A stretch of 64,000 nucleotides of DNA from NCBI RefSeq assembly GCF_002086735.1, contig NZ_MVIJ01000005.1:1-64000 (forward strand), in the 5' to 3' direction. A program made the translations under genes and the position numbers. This DNA comes from Mycobacterium scrofulaceum (lineage in GTDB: Bacteria; Actinomycetota; Actinomycetes; Mycobacteriales; Mycobacteriaceae). The notes beneath the pieces are model-generated. The model made no database searches, was not told the origin of the DNA, and saw nothing but the letters and a program-made list of their open reading frames with translations. Positions 8,514 to 20,160 of this stretch are shown piece by piece. Every line of letters begins with the position of its first letter. Positions within the stretch are counted from its first letter, which is position 1.

Positions 8514-9260
8514 GTGGGCGACCTCAGCGGAAAGACGGCGCTCGTCACCGGCGGAAACTCGGGCATCGGGCTGGCGGCCGCGCAGCGGTTGGCCGCCGCA
8601 GGCGCCCACGTCGTGCTGACCGGTCGCAATCAGGACACCATCGACGCCGCGGTGGCGTCGATCGGTGCACAGGCAACGGGCGTGCGCGCGGACGTGGCCG
8701 ACCTCGACGACGTCGCGGCGGTGGCCGACGTCATCGAGTCCCGAGGACGGGGCCTCGACGTGATCTTCGCCAATGCCGGGGGCGGCGAATTCGCTGCGTT
8801 AGGGGAGATCTCGGTCGAACACTTCACTTCGACGTTCATGACCAACGTGGGAGGCACGCTGTTCACCGTCCAGGCGATGCTGCCGTTACTCAATCGTGGC
8901 GCCTCGATCGTGCTGACCGGTTCGACCGCCGCGTACAACGGAACCCCGGCGTTCAGCGTGTATGCGGCGACCAAGGCGGCGATCCGCTCGTTCGGTCGGA
9001 CCTGGGCCGCCGAGCTCGTCGGGCGCGACATCCGGGTCAACACCGTCGTTCCCGGACCGGTCGAGACGCCGGGCCTCCTGGGACTGGCGCCCGCGGGGCG
9101 GGAACAGGAACTACGCGAGGGCGAGGCGGCCAAGGTCCCGATGGGCCGTCTGGGCAGGCCCGAGGAAGTCGCCGCCGCCGTGCTTTTCCTCGCCTCCGGG
9201 GAAAGCAGCTTCATGACCGGCGGCGAGGTGTTCGTCGACGGCGGCGCGGAGCAAATCTAG
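8514..9260 (+). CDS. Short-chain dehydrogenase/reductase
   Basis: This is a classical SDR of 248 residues with a Rossmann fold. It shows the NAD(P)-binding TGGNSGIG near residue 12, NAG in IFANAGGG, the catalytic Ser in VLTGSTAAYNG, the YAATK active-site Tyr/Lys pair and the closing MTGGEVFVDGG. It resembles the many mycobacterial oxidoreductases of unknown substrate. The arginine after GR (LTGRNQDT) would favour NADP(H). GTG 8514 is chosen because GGGAGG ends about 7 bases upstream; the in-frame ATG at 8478 has its purine run only two bases away, too close. It is divergent from the DUF402 gene. The stop is followed 10 bp later by the end of the convergent ABC exporter gene. Confidence 0.88.
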   Translation: MGDLSGKTALVTGGNSGIGLAAAQRLAAAGAHVVLTGRNQDTIDAAVASIGAQATGVRADVADLDDVAAVADVIESRGRGLDVIFANAGGGEFAALGEISVEHFTSTFMTNVGGTLFTVQAMLPLLNRGASIVLTGSTAAYNGTPAFSVYAATKAAIRSFGRTWAAELVGRDIRVNTVVPGPVETPGLLGLAPAGREQELREGEAAKVPMGRLGRPEEVAAAVLFLASGESSFMTGGEVFVDGGAEQI

Positions 9261-9270
9261 GGCCGCCGGC

Positions 9271-11862
9271 CTAGCGGCGCAAGCGGATTCGCCACCGCAC
9301 GAACCCGGCGTAGAACAGCGACAACGCCGCCAGCATGCCCATGTCGAGCAGCCAGACCTTCGGGGTGTGCTGCCAGAACCGGTCCTGGGACAGCAGCGAA
9401 TCGGGCACCAGGTGGCGCAGGTCGACCGTGGACGCGGCCGCCGCGTAACCCCAGCGCGCGGGCATCGCGAAGGAGAGCTGGTCCAGCCCGAGCCGGCCGG
9501 TCACGGGAACCATCCCCCCGCACAGCACCAGCTGCGCCATCACCGTCACCACGAACAGCGGCATGATCTGCTCGCTCGAGCGGACCAGCGACGAAATCGC
9601 CAGGCCGAGAACCGCCGACGCCACGCAGGTGGCCGCGACGGTGGCGAACAACTCGATCGTCGCCCCGAGGGCCGAATGGCCGAGCAGGACGGCGCCGCGG
9701 GTCGGCGCGCTCTTGCCGATCACCACGATCGAGGTGACGATCGCCGATTGCAGGATCGCGAAACCGCAGAACACCGCCGTCTTCGCGAGGAGGTAGGCCG
9801 TGGTGGACAGTCCGACCGCCTGCTCGCGCTGGAAGACGGCGCGCTCGCCGACCAGGTCACGGATCGTCAGCGCGGTGCCCATGAACGCCGCGGCCGGCAT
9901 CAGCAGCGCCAGGATCTGCGCCGCCTCGTCGGGCGTCCCGGCGGTCGCGCCGGGCAGGTGGAATCCGTTGCCGCCCGGGACGGTCAGGGAAAGCGAGCCC
10001 AGGATGAACGGCAGCAGCGCCAGGAAGACGAAGTAGGCGCGGTCGGCGACCACCAGGCGGATCTGCCGCCGGGCGACCGTCGAAATCTGGCGCCGCACAC
10101 TGGTATGCACCGGCTCACCGAGGGCGCCCGGCTCGTCGGCCTTGCCCGGCACCAGCTTCGGCTTCTGCGCGTCGCGCCGCTCGACGAAGCGCCGGTTGGC
10201 CTCCTCGGGGTCGGCGCCCACCTTGGTGAAGATCTTCGCCCAGTTGGTGGTGCCCATCGCCGCACCGATCTGGTCGGGCGGGCCGCAGTACGCCGTCTTC
10301 CCGCCCGGGGCCACCAGCAGCAGCTGGTCGCAGGTCTCCAGGTAGGACAGCATGTGCGTCACCACGATCACCACGCGGCCGGCGTCGGCCAACTGCCGCA
10401 GCATCGTCATGACCTGGTGGTCGAGGGCCGGGTCGAGGCCGGACGTCGGCTCGTCGAGGATCAGCAGCGATGGGCCGGTGAGCAGCTCGAGCGCCACCGA
10501 GGCGCGCTTGCGCTGGCCGCCGGACAGCTTGTCCACCCGGGTGTCGGCGTGCCTGGTCAGGTCGAGCTCGTCGAGGACCCGCGCGACGACGTTCGCGCGG
10601 TCGGGTTTGCTGGTGTCGGGTGGCAGGCGCAGTTCGGCGGCGTAGCCAAGGGCCTGGTTGATCGTCAGCTGGCGGTGCACCACGTCGTCCTGCGGGACCA
10701 TGCCGATGCGGCTGCGCAGCGACGCGTATTCGGCGTGGATGTCGTGGCCCTCGAACGTGACCGAGCCGGCGCTGGGCGTGGTGTAGCCGGCGATCAGCCG
10801 GGCCAGCGTGCTCTTCCCGGCGCCCGACCCGCCGATGACGGCGGTCAGCGTTCCGGGCCGCGCGATCAGCGAGATATCGTCCAACAACTGTTTGCCGTTG
10901 TCGACGACGTACTTGACGTTGCGCACCTCGAGCCCGCCGGTGCGCGTCGCGGCCTCGCCGCGTTCGGTCAGGGCGCCGTCGCGGAAGACGAGGTCGACGT
11001 TGCCGATGGTGACGACGTCGTCGTCGGACAGGATCGCCGACCCCACCCGGGTGCCGTTGACGAACGTCCCGTTGATGCTGTTGTCCCGGATCTCGGTGCC
11101 CAGCGGCGTCCGCAGCAGAGTCGCGTGCCGGCGTGAGGCCAGCACATCGGAGACCACGATGTCGTTCTCCGGCGCGCGGCCGATCGTGATGGCGGCCGCC
11201 GTGCCCGCGGCCGCCGACGAGCGCGGTGACAGCAATTTCACGAAGCGGGTCGCCAGGTTCGACACGTCGGCCGTCTTGGCGTCGACCACGGTGAGTTCGG
11301 CGGGTGGCGTCCCCCCGGCCCGGGGCGGTGCGCCGGCGTGCACGACGGTCCGCTCGTCCGGCGGCGCCCCGCGGGGCGGCGCAGCCGCCTGGCGGGGCAC
11401 CGGAATCGGCTGCCGTGCGGGCGAATTCGATGGCCCGGCCGGTACGTGGCGCCGGGTGGGATTCGTCCGCTCGGCGGGCGCGGGCCAAACCAGCGTGGGC
11501 GGACCGGCTTCCGGATTCTGCCGCGCCCGGCCCGGGCGGTCCGTGTAACCCTGCCGCGGCCCGACGGCGAATGTCAGCCTGGGCCCCTGCGGGTTCCCGA
11601 CGTGAATGCTCTGGCCGTCGTGGACGTCGATGACCGGCATCCGATAGCCGTTGAGATAGGTCCCGTTCAGTGAGCCGTTGTCGATGGCCAGCCAACGGCC
11701 TTGGTCGAAGCGCAGGATCAGGTGCGCGCGCGAGATCCGCGGATCGGCGATGCGCACGTCGGCCCGGACGTCGCGGCCGACGACCACCTCGTGGCCGGCC
11801 GCGAAAGACCGATGGGACCCGTCGTGCCGAATTGTCAGGATGGGCGGGGCGGGTCGAGTCAC
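9271..11862 (-). CDS. FHA-FHA-ABC exporter, Rv1747-like
   Basis: This 863-residue protein joins two phosphothreonine-reading FHA domains to an ABC transporter. FHA-1 (about 20-105) has GRDVRADVRIADPRISRAHL and SLNGTYLNG; FHA-2 (about 220-305) has GRAPENDIVVSD, ASRRHATL and SINGTFVNG. A Pro/Ala-rich linker with Thr sites (ERTVVHAG, AELTVVDA) lies between them. The ATPase domain (about 310-545) has Walker A GGSGAGKS, signature LSGGQRKR and Walker B LLILDEPTSGLD. The last 260 residues are an ABC-2 type permease with about six helices. In M. tuberculosis Rv1747 exports cell-wall lipoglycan material and is phosphorylated by PknF. Here the likely kinase partner is the next gene, divergently transcribed, rather than an upstream operon neighbour. 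An alternative is a paralogue of Rv1747 with another cargo. Confidence 0.9.
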   Translation of the reverse strand: MTRPAPPILTIRHDGSHRSFAAGHEVVVGRDVRADVRIADPRISRAHLILRFDQGRWLAIDNGSLNGTYLNGYRMPVIDVHDGQSIHVGNPQGPRLTFAVGPRQGYTDRPGRARQNPEAGPPTLVWPAPAERTNPTRRHVPAGPSNSPARQPIPVPRQAAAPPRGAPPDERTVVHAGAPPRAGGTPPAELTVVDAKTADVSNLATRFVKLLSPRSSAAAGTAAAITIGRAPENDIVVSDVLASRRHATLLRTPLGTEIRDNSINGTFVNGTRVGSAILSDDDVVTIGNVDLVFRDGALTERGEAATRTGGLEVRNVKYVVDNGKQLLDDISLIARPGTLTAVIGGSGAGKSTLARLIAGYTTPSAGSVTFEGHDIHAEYASLRSRIGMVPQDDVVHRQLTINQALGYAAELRLPPDTSKPDRANVVARVLDELDLTRHADTRVDKLSGGQRKRASVALELLTGPSLLILDEPTSGLDPALDHQVMTMLRQLADAGRVVIVVTHMLSYLETCDQLLLVAPGGKTAYCGPPDQIGAAMGTTNWAKIFTKVGADPEEANRRFVERRDAQKPKLVPGKADEPGALGEPVHTSVRRQISTVARRQIRLVVADRAYFVFLALLPFILGSLSLTVPGGNGFHLPGATAGTPDEAAQILALLMPAAAFMGTALTIRDLVGERAVFQREQAVGLSTTAYLLAKTAVFCGFAILQSAIVTSIVVIGKSAPTRGAVLLGHSALGATIELFATVAATCVASAVLGLAISSLVRSSEQIMPLFVVTVMAQLVLCGGMVPVTGRLGLDQLSFAMPARWGYAAAASTVDLRHLVPDSLLSQDRFWQHTPKVWLLDMGMLAALSLFYAGFVRWRIRLRR

Positions 11863-12081
11863 TATTCAAGTATCGGTGCGTCCCGCGTCGTCTCTATTGG
11901 GATCGGCTGTGACTTCGCTATGTTTCGACCCGGGCACTCATAACGGTTTCATAGCTTCGAAAGTCGAACCCCCCAACGGGATCCGGCATGATCGGTACGT
12001 GAGGGGAGATGCCGGGCGCATCGTCGTGCCGGCCGCAACGCCGTGGCGAGCCGGGCCGGTTACGAGGGGGTGAGGCGATCG

Positions 12082-14073
12082 ATGCACGAACACAAGGGGG
12101 CCACCCGGCGCATCGGCGCCGGGCGACGGCTGCTGAGCAATCCGCGCCAGACCGGTGCGGCGCTGCGTGCGGGCCTTCAGTCGCTGCCCGCGGTCACGGT
12201 CGCGCACCTGTTCCGCCGCGTCCCGCCGGTCGGCTCGGCCCCGGAGACTTCGGCGGACGGGTCCCGCCCGTCGGTCACCAGCGGGGCGCCCTTTGCGGGT
12301 TACACGATCCTGCGGCAGCTGGGCGCGGGCGGGATGGCCGAAGTGTATCTGGCCCTGCATCCCCGGTTGCCGCGGCGCGACGTCATCAAGGTCCTGGCGG
12401 AGGCGGTGACCGCCGATCCCGAGTTTCGCGAAAGGTTCAACCGCGAAGCCGATCTCGCCGCGACGCTGTGGCATCCGCACGTCGTCGGCGTGCACGACCG
12501 CGGCGAATTCAATGGTCACCTCTGGATTTCCATGGACTACGTCGAGGGCACCGACGCCTCCCGTCTGGTCAAGGAGCGCTACCACGACGGCATGCCGGTC
12601 GGCGAGGTGTGCGCGATCGTCGAGGCCGTCGCGGGCGCCCTCGACTACGCGCACGACCGCGGGCTGCTGCACCGCGACGTCAAACCGGCCAACATCCTGC
12701 TCACCCATCCGGAGGACGGACAACGCCGGATCCTGTTGGCGGACTTCGGTGTCGCGCGCCACCTCGGTGACATCAGCGGGATCACCGAGACCAACGTGGC
12801 GGTGGGCACGGTGGCCTACGCCGCCCCCGAACAACTGACCGGATCCAACATCGACGGACGGGCGGACCAATACGCCTTGGCCGCAACGGCTTTTCACCTG
12901 CTCACCGGGGCGCCGCCGTTCCGGCACTCGAATCCGATTGCCGTGATCGGGCAGCACCTGCACGAGGATCCGCCCCGGCTCAGCGATCACCGCCCGGAGC
13001 TGGCGCGTCTCGACGGGGTGTTCCGCCGGGCCCTGGCGAAGAACCCCGACGACAGGTTCGATCGGTGCCGCGCGTTTGCGGCGGCCGTCGGCGAGCGGTT
13101 GGGCGACGTCGCCGAGGCCGGCCCGCGCGCCCGTCCCGGCGCCGTTGCGGCGCCGCACCGCCGGTTCTCCGCCAGGACGCGGTGGGCGGTCGGGTTGGTG
13201 TGCGCGATGCTCGTCGCGGTGGCAGCCACCTGCTCGGTGCTGTACTCGGTCGAGCCGGACACCCCGCAGGCCAGCCCGGCGCTCGCGTCGAAACCGTCCG
13301 TCCCGGCGCCGACCAGATCCGGGGGGCCGGCGCTCAACGGGACCTACAAGCTGGACTACGACCAGAGCAAGCGGACCACCAACGGCGTCGCGATCCGCCA
13401 CAGCGGGCCGGCCACCGGCTGGTGGGCGTTCCGTTCGGTGTGCACCACCAACGGCTGCGCGGCGACCGGGACCCGGCTGGACGACGCGGCGCACCAGACG
13501 GCCGACGGCCGGACGGACACGCTGCACTTCGTCGGCGGCTATTGGCAGGGCGCCCCGCAGCAGGACAGGGTGGGCTGCACCCAGGCCGACGGGCAGGCGG
13601 GGGCCGGGGTCACCCAGCAGGAGACCGCCGCGTGGTCGCTGGCGCCGCAGGCCGACGGCACGCTGCGCGGCACCGTGACCGAGACCGTGCTCAGCAACGA
13701 ATGCGGCGCCCAGGGCGCGGTGGTGCGGGTGCCCGTCGTGGGCACCCGGGTCGGTGACGTCCCGCCCGGCGTCAACCTGGGCGACCCCGCCCAGGCCGTC
13801 AGCACGTCCGCGGCGGCGTCGACCCCGGCGCCGCCCGTGCTCGGCGGGCTCTGCGGCGACGTGGGCAAGCTGGCCTACGACCCGACCAACAGCGAGCAGA
13901 TCGTCTGCGAGGGCAACAGCTGGGCCAAGGCCCCGATCACCATGGGCGTGCACGCCTCCGGCAGCTCGTGCGACCGGCCGGGCACGTCGGTGTTCGCGAT
14001 GACCACCTCGAACGACGGCTATCTGCTGCAGTGCGATCCGGTGACCCGGAGGTGGACGCGTCCGGTGGGATAG
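12082..14073 (+). CDS. PknF-like transmembrane Ser/Thr protein kinase
   Basis: About 663 residues. An unusual N-terminal stretch of some 70 residues precedes the kinase domain (about 72-335). That domain has [12 protein letters not shown] (P-loop), lysine K103 in [14 protein letters not shown] with catalytic D199, DFG with D221, and an activation loop ending in APEQL. It is closest to PknF ([21 protein letters not shown]). One membrane helix (about 368-390) is followed by an external region of about 270 residues rich in Cys, Gly and Thr, much longer than that of PknF. ATG 12082 follows GAGGGGG; a GTG at 12043 is possible. It lies head to head with the FHA-ABC exporter, so the 220-bp gap probably carries both promoters. 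The exporter is the obvious candidate substrate, by analogy with PknF and Rv1747. Confidence 0.9.
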   Translation: MHEHKGATRRIGAGRRLLSNPRQTGAALRAGLQSLPAVTVAHLFRRVPPVGSAPETSADGSRPSVTSGAPFAGYTILRQLGAGGMAEVYLALHPRLPRRDVIKVLAEAVTADPEFRERFNREADLAATLWHPHVVGVHDRGEFNGHLWISMDYVEGTDASRLVKERYHDGMPVGEVCAIVEAVAGALDYAHDRGLLHRDVKPANILLTHPEDGQRRILLADFGVARHLGDISGITETNVAVGTVAYAAPEQLTGSNIDGRADQYALAATAFHLLTGAPPFRHSNPIAVIGQHLHEDPPRLSDHRPELARLDGVFRRALAKNPDDRFDRCRAFAAAVGERLGDVAEAGPRARPGAVAAPHRRFSARTRWAVGLVCAMLVAVAATCSVLYSVEPDTPQASPALASKPSVPAPTRSGGPALNGTYKLDYDQSKRTTNGVAIRHSGPATGWWAFRSVCTTNGCAATGTRLDDAAHQTADGRTDTLHFVGGYWQGAPQQDRVGCTQADGQAGAGVTQQETAAWSLAPQADGTLRGTVTETVLSNECGAQGAVVRVPVVGTRVGDVPPGVNLGDPAQAVSTSAAASTPAPPVLGGLCGDVGKLAYDPTNSEQIVCEGNSWAKAPITMGVHASGSSCDRPGTSVFAMTTSNDGYLLQCDPVTRRWTRPVG

Positions 14074-14147
14074 CGCTCTTGCGCCACTGGCGCGATCTGG
14101 GCCGAAGTGGCTGGTAGGCTGCAGCAAGCCGAATTAGACTTCCGCCC

Positions 14148-14447
14148 ATGCCGCAGCCGCTGCGCGTGAATTCCGCTGCTCTGCAAGCGATGGCTACCCG
14201 CTGGGGCGCTTGGGTGGGCGACCTGCATCTGTCAGCGCCTTCGGCCGCGCTCGGCTTGTCATGTCAGGCTAGTGCGGCCGCGGTGCTGACCGCCCACATC
14301 GAAGTCGACGCATTCATGGCGGCGTTGTCCGCACAAGTGCGCGCCCGCGCGGCTCACGTCACCGAAGCCGACAGCCGCTATAACGCTACGGAGGTTGCGT
14401 CGGCACAGGAGGAGGCCGCTGTGGTGCCTCCGCAGATCCGTCTTTAG
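14148..14447 (+). CDS. EspC-like type VII secretion partner protein
   Basis: This 99-residue, mostly helical protein begins MPQPLRVNSAALQAMATRWG. It shows two helices separated near residue 45 and a second helix (IEVDAFMAALSAQVRARAAHV ending in YNATE) that fits the C-terminal YxxxE-type secretion signal region (Y79NATE). The general plan matches the EspC/T7SS-target family of mycobacteria, which often sits directly before WXG-type effector genes. The next ORF starts 2 bp after the stop, so translational coupling is very likely. The likely role is to form a heterodimer with the effector and escort it to an ESX machine; that is inference. Codon use and GC content are visibly less extreme than in the flanking kinase gene, which hints at transfer. 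Confidence 0.65.
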   Translation: MPQPLRVNSAALQAMATRWGAWVGDLHLSAPSAALGLSCQASAAAVLTAHIEVDAFMAALSAQVRARAAHVTEADSRYNATEVASAQEEAAVVPPQIRL

Positions 14448-14449
14448 CA

Positions 14450-15669
14450 ATGTCCGCAATCGCAGCGGTTCCTGGCCTATCGCAGCTGTTGACTTGGCCC
14501 ACTGAACATTTGACGCAGGCTGCCGATCACTGGGAGGCCGTCGGCAGCAGTAGCTACGCGCTGGCCAACCAGGTTTGGCGGGATTCATTGTCGTCGATTG
14601 GCAAGGCGAAGCCGCCCAAGCGCTGCGCACGGGAACTCACGCCGACATGATGGCAACGAGCCGCGCCGCCGACCAACTTCTTTTAGCGGCCAAAGTAGCC
14701 CGCAACGGAGCAACGGATTTGTATGGTGCCCGCTCCCGGCTGCGGTACGCGGTTGAGGACGCCGATGCGGCGGGATTCGCTGTAGGACAGGACCTTTCGG
14801 TCGCGGACCGGTTTTACGGCGCGTCCGCAACATTTCGTGCCGCCCGACAAGCTCAGGCACAGGCCTTCGCCGCCGATATCCGCCAACGCGCGGCCCAGCC
14901 CGTCGCGCTGGACCAGCAAGTCGCCGGCAAAGTCACCGCCGCTACGACCGGTATTAGTGACACGTTTCCACCGGACCCCGCCGCTGCCACGTCGCCGCAC
15001 GAACGCGAAGTCCGAGCCGTCGACAATCACACGTTCAAACGTGACCCTCCGCCGCCAGGGTCCACGGATAACCCATTTGTGGGCTGGACCGAAGAGCAGA
15101 AGGCTCAAGTCGCGACGGAAATTGCCCACGGTCACGCGTTGGACCATTTTCCGGGGAAGTCGCCGGAGGACCTGGCCAGGTGGATCTTCGACGCGATGAA
15201 CGACCCCGACACTCGCGTCGGCACCAGCATTAAGTCAGGCGGGTTAGCGCTGCTGCGGGATGGTCAAGTGGTTTTCATCAACCCGAAGGACGGCGACTAT
15301 GGAACGGCGTTCGTACCCAAGCCGCGTCCCGGAGACTCCTGGCGAACTCCACTGGAATACTTTGAGCAGACCACGCGGGCGCCCGAGCCGCTACCGCCTC
15401 CTGCGCCGGGACGGCTGCCTCCAGTCGCTCCCGGCGAGGTGGCGCCCCCTTCGCCCGGGTCAGCGCCTGCACCTGCGCCGCGGCCTGCACCCCCGCTTGA
15501 ATCGCCGCCCGCACCGAAGGGGCCGCCACCGGTAAAGCCTGGCGGAGGCTTTGGAGGCGGCCCGGCCGTACCCTTCGGCCCCCGGTTGGAGCCGCCACCC
15601 CACGCCGGTCATAACCATCCCCCTGTGATCGGAGACATGGACCCTGACCCATGGGACCATGGCGAATGA
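14450..15669 (+). pseudogene. WXG-type polymorphic toxin gene with one-base frameshift
   Basis: Frame one runs from ATG 14450 (MSAIAAVPGLSQLLTWPTEH) to a stop at 14650. Its homologous continuation DWQGEAAQALRTGTHADMMA lies in the -1 frame from 14596 to 15669. The frame changes at 14594-14595, inside the S-V-D-W-Q-G segment, as if one base were lost. Restored, the protein would have about 406 residues: a helical WXG-like N-terminal half, a linker with RAVDNHTFK, a compact domain (about 215-310) with HGHALDHFPGKSPEDLARWI and VFINPKDGDYGTAF, and a Pro-rich tail. This layout is that of mycobacterial ESX-secreted toxins. The compact domain looks like a small nuclease-type toxin domain, but that is a guess. 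No slippery heptamer is present, so programmed frameshifting is unlikely. Confidence 0.65.
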
Positions 15670-15755
15670 TTTTTGTCCGCCGCCGCAGCGTGTGGCTTGG
15701 GCGAGGGTGTAGTCGTAACTATGGCGGTTTGACACCGCTAGGCCTGCTGATGTGC

Positions 15756-16247
15756 CTAGAGCCCGGACGGGTATTGCCTGCCTTGCTGCTCGTGCCGCAC
15801 ATCCGCCCAATAACGTCTCTCATCCTCAATTTCCTCGGTAGTACGGATCCTCCCACCGTTCGGAAACAGCAACTTGGCACGCATGCGTCCGCCGATTTTG
15901 TGGCGGCGCTGCAGGCCACGTAACAGCCGCACAGCTTCGGTGTCGGAGAACCCGGTGACCGTCGCAAAATCTCGACCAGCGCCGACTAGACCACTGGCCC
16001 AGGTGATTTCCGTCAGAAAGAGCACACGTGCCCAGTCGAGGTCCGTCAGCGGCTCGCCGTCGGCGACGGCACGCTCAAGGCGGAGGGTGAGGGCACCGAA
16101 TTCTTCCCAGGTCGACAGCCCAAGCGCTTGATAAGGGAATGGTGCGTCGGCCGCCGACAACGCCCACTGTTCCAGCGCCTGCTGAATGAACTCGCGCTCC
16201 CGCTCACTGAGGTTGACGGTCACCAGCTCAGAAGAACTCGTCATCAA
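15756..16247 (-). CDS. Candidate immunity protein for the adjacent toxin
   Basis: This 163-residue soluble protein, acidic in its first half, starts MMTSSSELVTVNLSEREREF. The mid-part ALGLSTWEEFGALTLRLERA, DLDWARVLFLTEITWAS and VTGFSDTEAVRLLRGLQ is helical. It resembles small proteins found beside WXG-type toxin genes in mycobacteria. I do not recognise a catalytic motif. The gene is convergent to the toxin gene, ending 87 bp after it, an unusual orientation for immunity genes, which normally follow on the same strand. The C-terminal 50 residues (KIGGRMRAKLLFPNGGRIR onward) look less conserved in style and could be a read-through or replaced tail. The immunity role is inferred from context alone. 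Confidence 0.6.
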   Translation of the reverse strand: MMTSSSELVTVNLSEREREFIQQALEQWALSAADAPFPYQALGLSTWEEFGALTLRLERAVADGEPLTDLDWARVLFLTEITWASGLVGAGRDFATVTGFSDTEAVRLLRGLQRRHKIGGRMRAKLLFPNGGRIRTTEEIEDERRYWADVRHEQQGRQYPSGL

Positions 16248-16432
16248 TTCGATCTTAAAGTCTGGCCCTGACCAGCCTCAGCGACTCTCGAATTTGATAT
16301 CGCCGGCGCTATCGAATTCGCGGATCGTTGGGTCCCTCCAACTCGGTACTGATGTGACGGATGGGGCTGTGGCTGCGCTGGCCGAGCCGCAGCGCCACGA
16401 CACGTGTCGGTGCACGCATCTACCCTGGTGGC

Positions 16433-18598
<2,166 letters not shown>

Positions 18599-18635
18599 CG
18601 CTCGTCACACCGGGGGTACCTCATACGGTGGAGGG

Positions 18636-20051
18636 GTGACGGACATCGCCACCACTCCAGGCAGCTGGCGCGAACTGCTTGGCGGCAGATACCTGCGCAC
18701 CTCGATCGTGCTCGCCGGGGGCGTCGCGCTGTACGCGACCAACGAGTTTCTGACCAGCAGCCTGCTGCCGAACACCCTCGCCGAGATCGGCGGCAGCCGC
18801 CTCTACGCGTGGGTGACGACGCTGTACCTGGTGGGCTCGGTGGTGGCGGCGACCATGGTCAACCCGATGCTGCTGCGCTTCGGCGCGCGGACCTCCTACC
18901 TGGTGGGGCTCGCCGTCTTCGGCGCGGCCAGCCTGGTGTGCGGGGCGGCGCCGAGGATGGAGGTGCTGATCGCGGGCCGCGCCCTACAGGGCGTCGCCGG
19001 CGGCCTGCTGGCCGGATTGGGGTACGCGGTCATCAACGCGGCGCTGCCGCGCTCCCTGTGGACCCGGGGATCGGCGCTGGTGTCGGCGATGTGGGGGGTG
19101 GCCACGGTGGTCGGGCCGGCGACGGGAGGGCTGTTCGCGCAGTTCGGGCTGTGGCGGTGGGCGTTCGGCGCGATGGCGGTGCTGACCGCACTCATGGCCA
19201 TGCTGGTGCCCGCCGCGCTGGCTTCGACCAGGGTCGACCCGGATCCGGACGCCAGGGTGACGAGGGTGCCGGTGTGGTCGCTGCTGCTGATCGGCGCGGC
19301 GGCCCTGGCGGTCAGCGTCGCCGAGGTCCCGTCGAACTTCCTCGCCACGGTCGGGCTGCTCGCCGGAAGCGTCGTGCTGGTCGGCCTGTTCGTGTTCGTC
19401 GACTGGCGCATGCACGCGGCCGTGCTGCCACCCAGCGTGTTCGGTGCGGGGCCCCTGAAGTCGATCTACCTGACCATGGGCGTGCTGATGGGCGCGGCGA
19501 TGGTAACCACCTACGTGCCGTTCTTCGGTCAGCGACTGGCGCATCTGAGCCCGCTTGCGGCCGGCTTCCTGGGCGCGGCGCTGGCCCTCGGTTGGACGGT
19601 CAGCGAGATCGTCAGCGCGTCGGTGACGAGTGAGCGCACGATCGGACGGGTGATCTTGGTCTCCCCGATGGTCGTGGCGTCGGGGCTGGCGCTGGGCGTG
19701 GCGGCCCGGCACACCGAGTCGTCACTGTGGACGTCGGCGCTGTGGGCGGTGGCACTGCTGGTGGCGGGGACCGGGATCGGGATGGCCTGGCCGCACCTGT
19801 CGGTGCGCGCGATGGCCTCCGTCGACGACCCGGCCGAGGGCGGCGCCGCGGCGGCGGCGATCAACACTGTGCAGCTGATCTCCGCGGCGTTCGGCGCGGG
19901 CCTCGCGGGCGTCGTGGTCAATTCCTCGATGGGTGACGACCTGCTGGCGGCGCGCTGGTTGTTCACGGCTTTCACCGCGCTGAGCGTCGTCGGCCTCGCG
20001 GCGTCGCACGGCGCGACCCGCGGTGCGCGCGAGGCGCAGCCGGTGCGCTAG
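18636..20051 (+). CDS. MFS drug exporter, Rv1634-like
   Basis: This 471-residue membrane protein is organised as 12-14 hydrophobic helices. Family features include the first helix LAGGVALYATNEFLTSSLLP, motif-A-like RFGARTSYLVG, and GRALQGVAGGLLAGLGYAVIN, the antiporter-style segment of major facilitator drug exporters. The position directly after uvrB matches Rv1634 of M. tuberculosis, annotated as a drug efflux protein; the natural substrate is not known. The start is GTG 18636, 37 bp after uvrB; the purine run GGAGGGG is closer to it than usual, so the exact start is uncertain. It is convergent with the mannosyltransferase gene, and the 109-bp gap between their stops shows no clear U-tract terminator. 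Confidence 0.9.
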   Translation: MTDIATTPGSWRELLGGRYLRTSIVLAGGVALYATNEFLTSSLLPNTLAEIGGSRLYAWVTTLYLVGSVVAATMVNPMLLRFGARTSYLVGLAVFGAASLVCGAAPRMEVLIAGRALQGVAGGLLAGLGYAVINAALPRSLWTRGSALVSAMWGVATVVGPATGGLFAQFGLWRWAFGAMAVLTALMAMLVPAALASTRVDPDPDARVTRVPVWSLLLIGAAALAVSVAEVPSNFLATVGLLAGSVVLVGLFVFVDWRMHAAVLPPSVFGAGPLKSIYLTMGVLMGAAMVTTYVPFFGQRLAHLSPLAAGFLGAALALGWTVSEIVSASVTSERTIGRVILVSPMVVASGLALGVAARHTESSLWTSALWAVALLVAGTGIGMAWPHLSVRAMASVDDPAEGGAAAAAINTVQLISAAFGAGLAGVVVNSSMGDDLLAARWLFTAFTALSVVGLAASHGATRGAREAQPVR

Positions 20052-20160
20052 GGGTCGGAGGCCCTATACCTTGCCGCCCGGCAGCGGCGCGGCGGCCCAG
20101 ATCTGCAAACCGGTCAACTAGCCAGCAATTGGCGTTCCACGCCACGGTCCGCGCGGCGAA

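Noticed and set aside
7962..9260. 432-codon frame as a long SDR protein
   Set aside because: The first 170 or so codons run antisense to the DUF402 gene; SDR homology starts only after 8514.
14580..14610. Programmed -1 frameshift in the WXG gene
   Set aside because: The local sequence TTGTCGTCGATTGG has no X-XXY-YYZ slippery site and no evident stimulating stem; a one-base loss is simpler.
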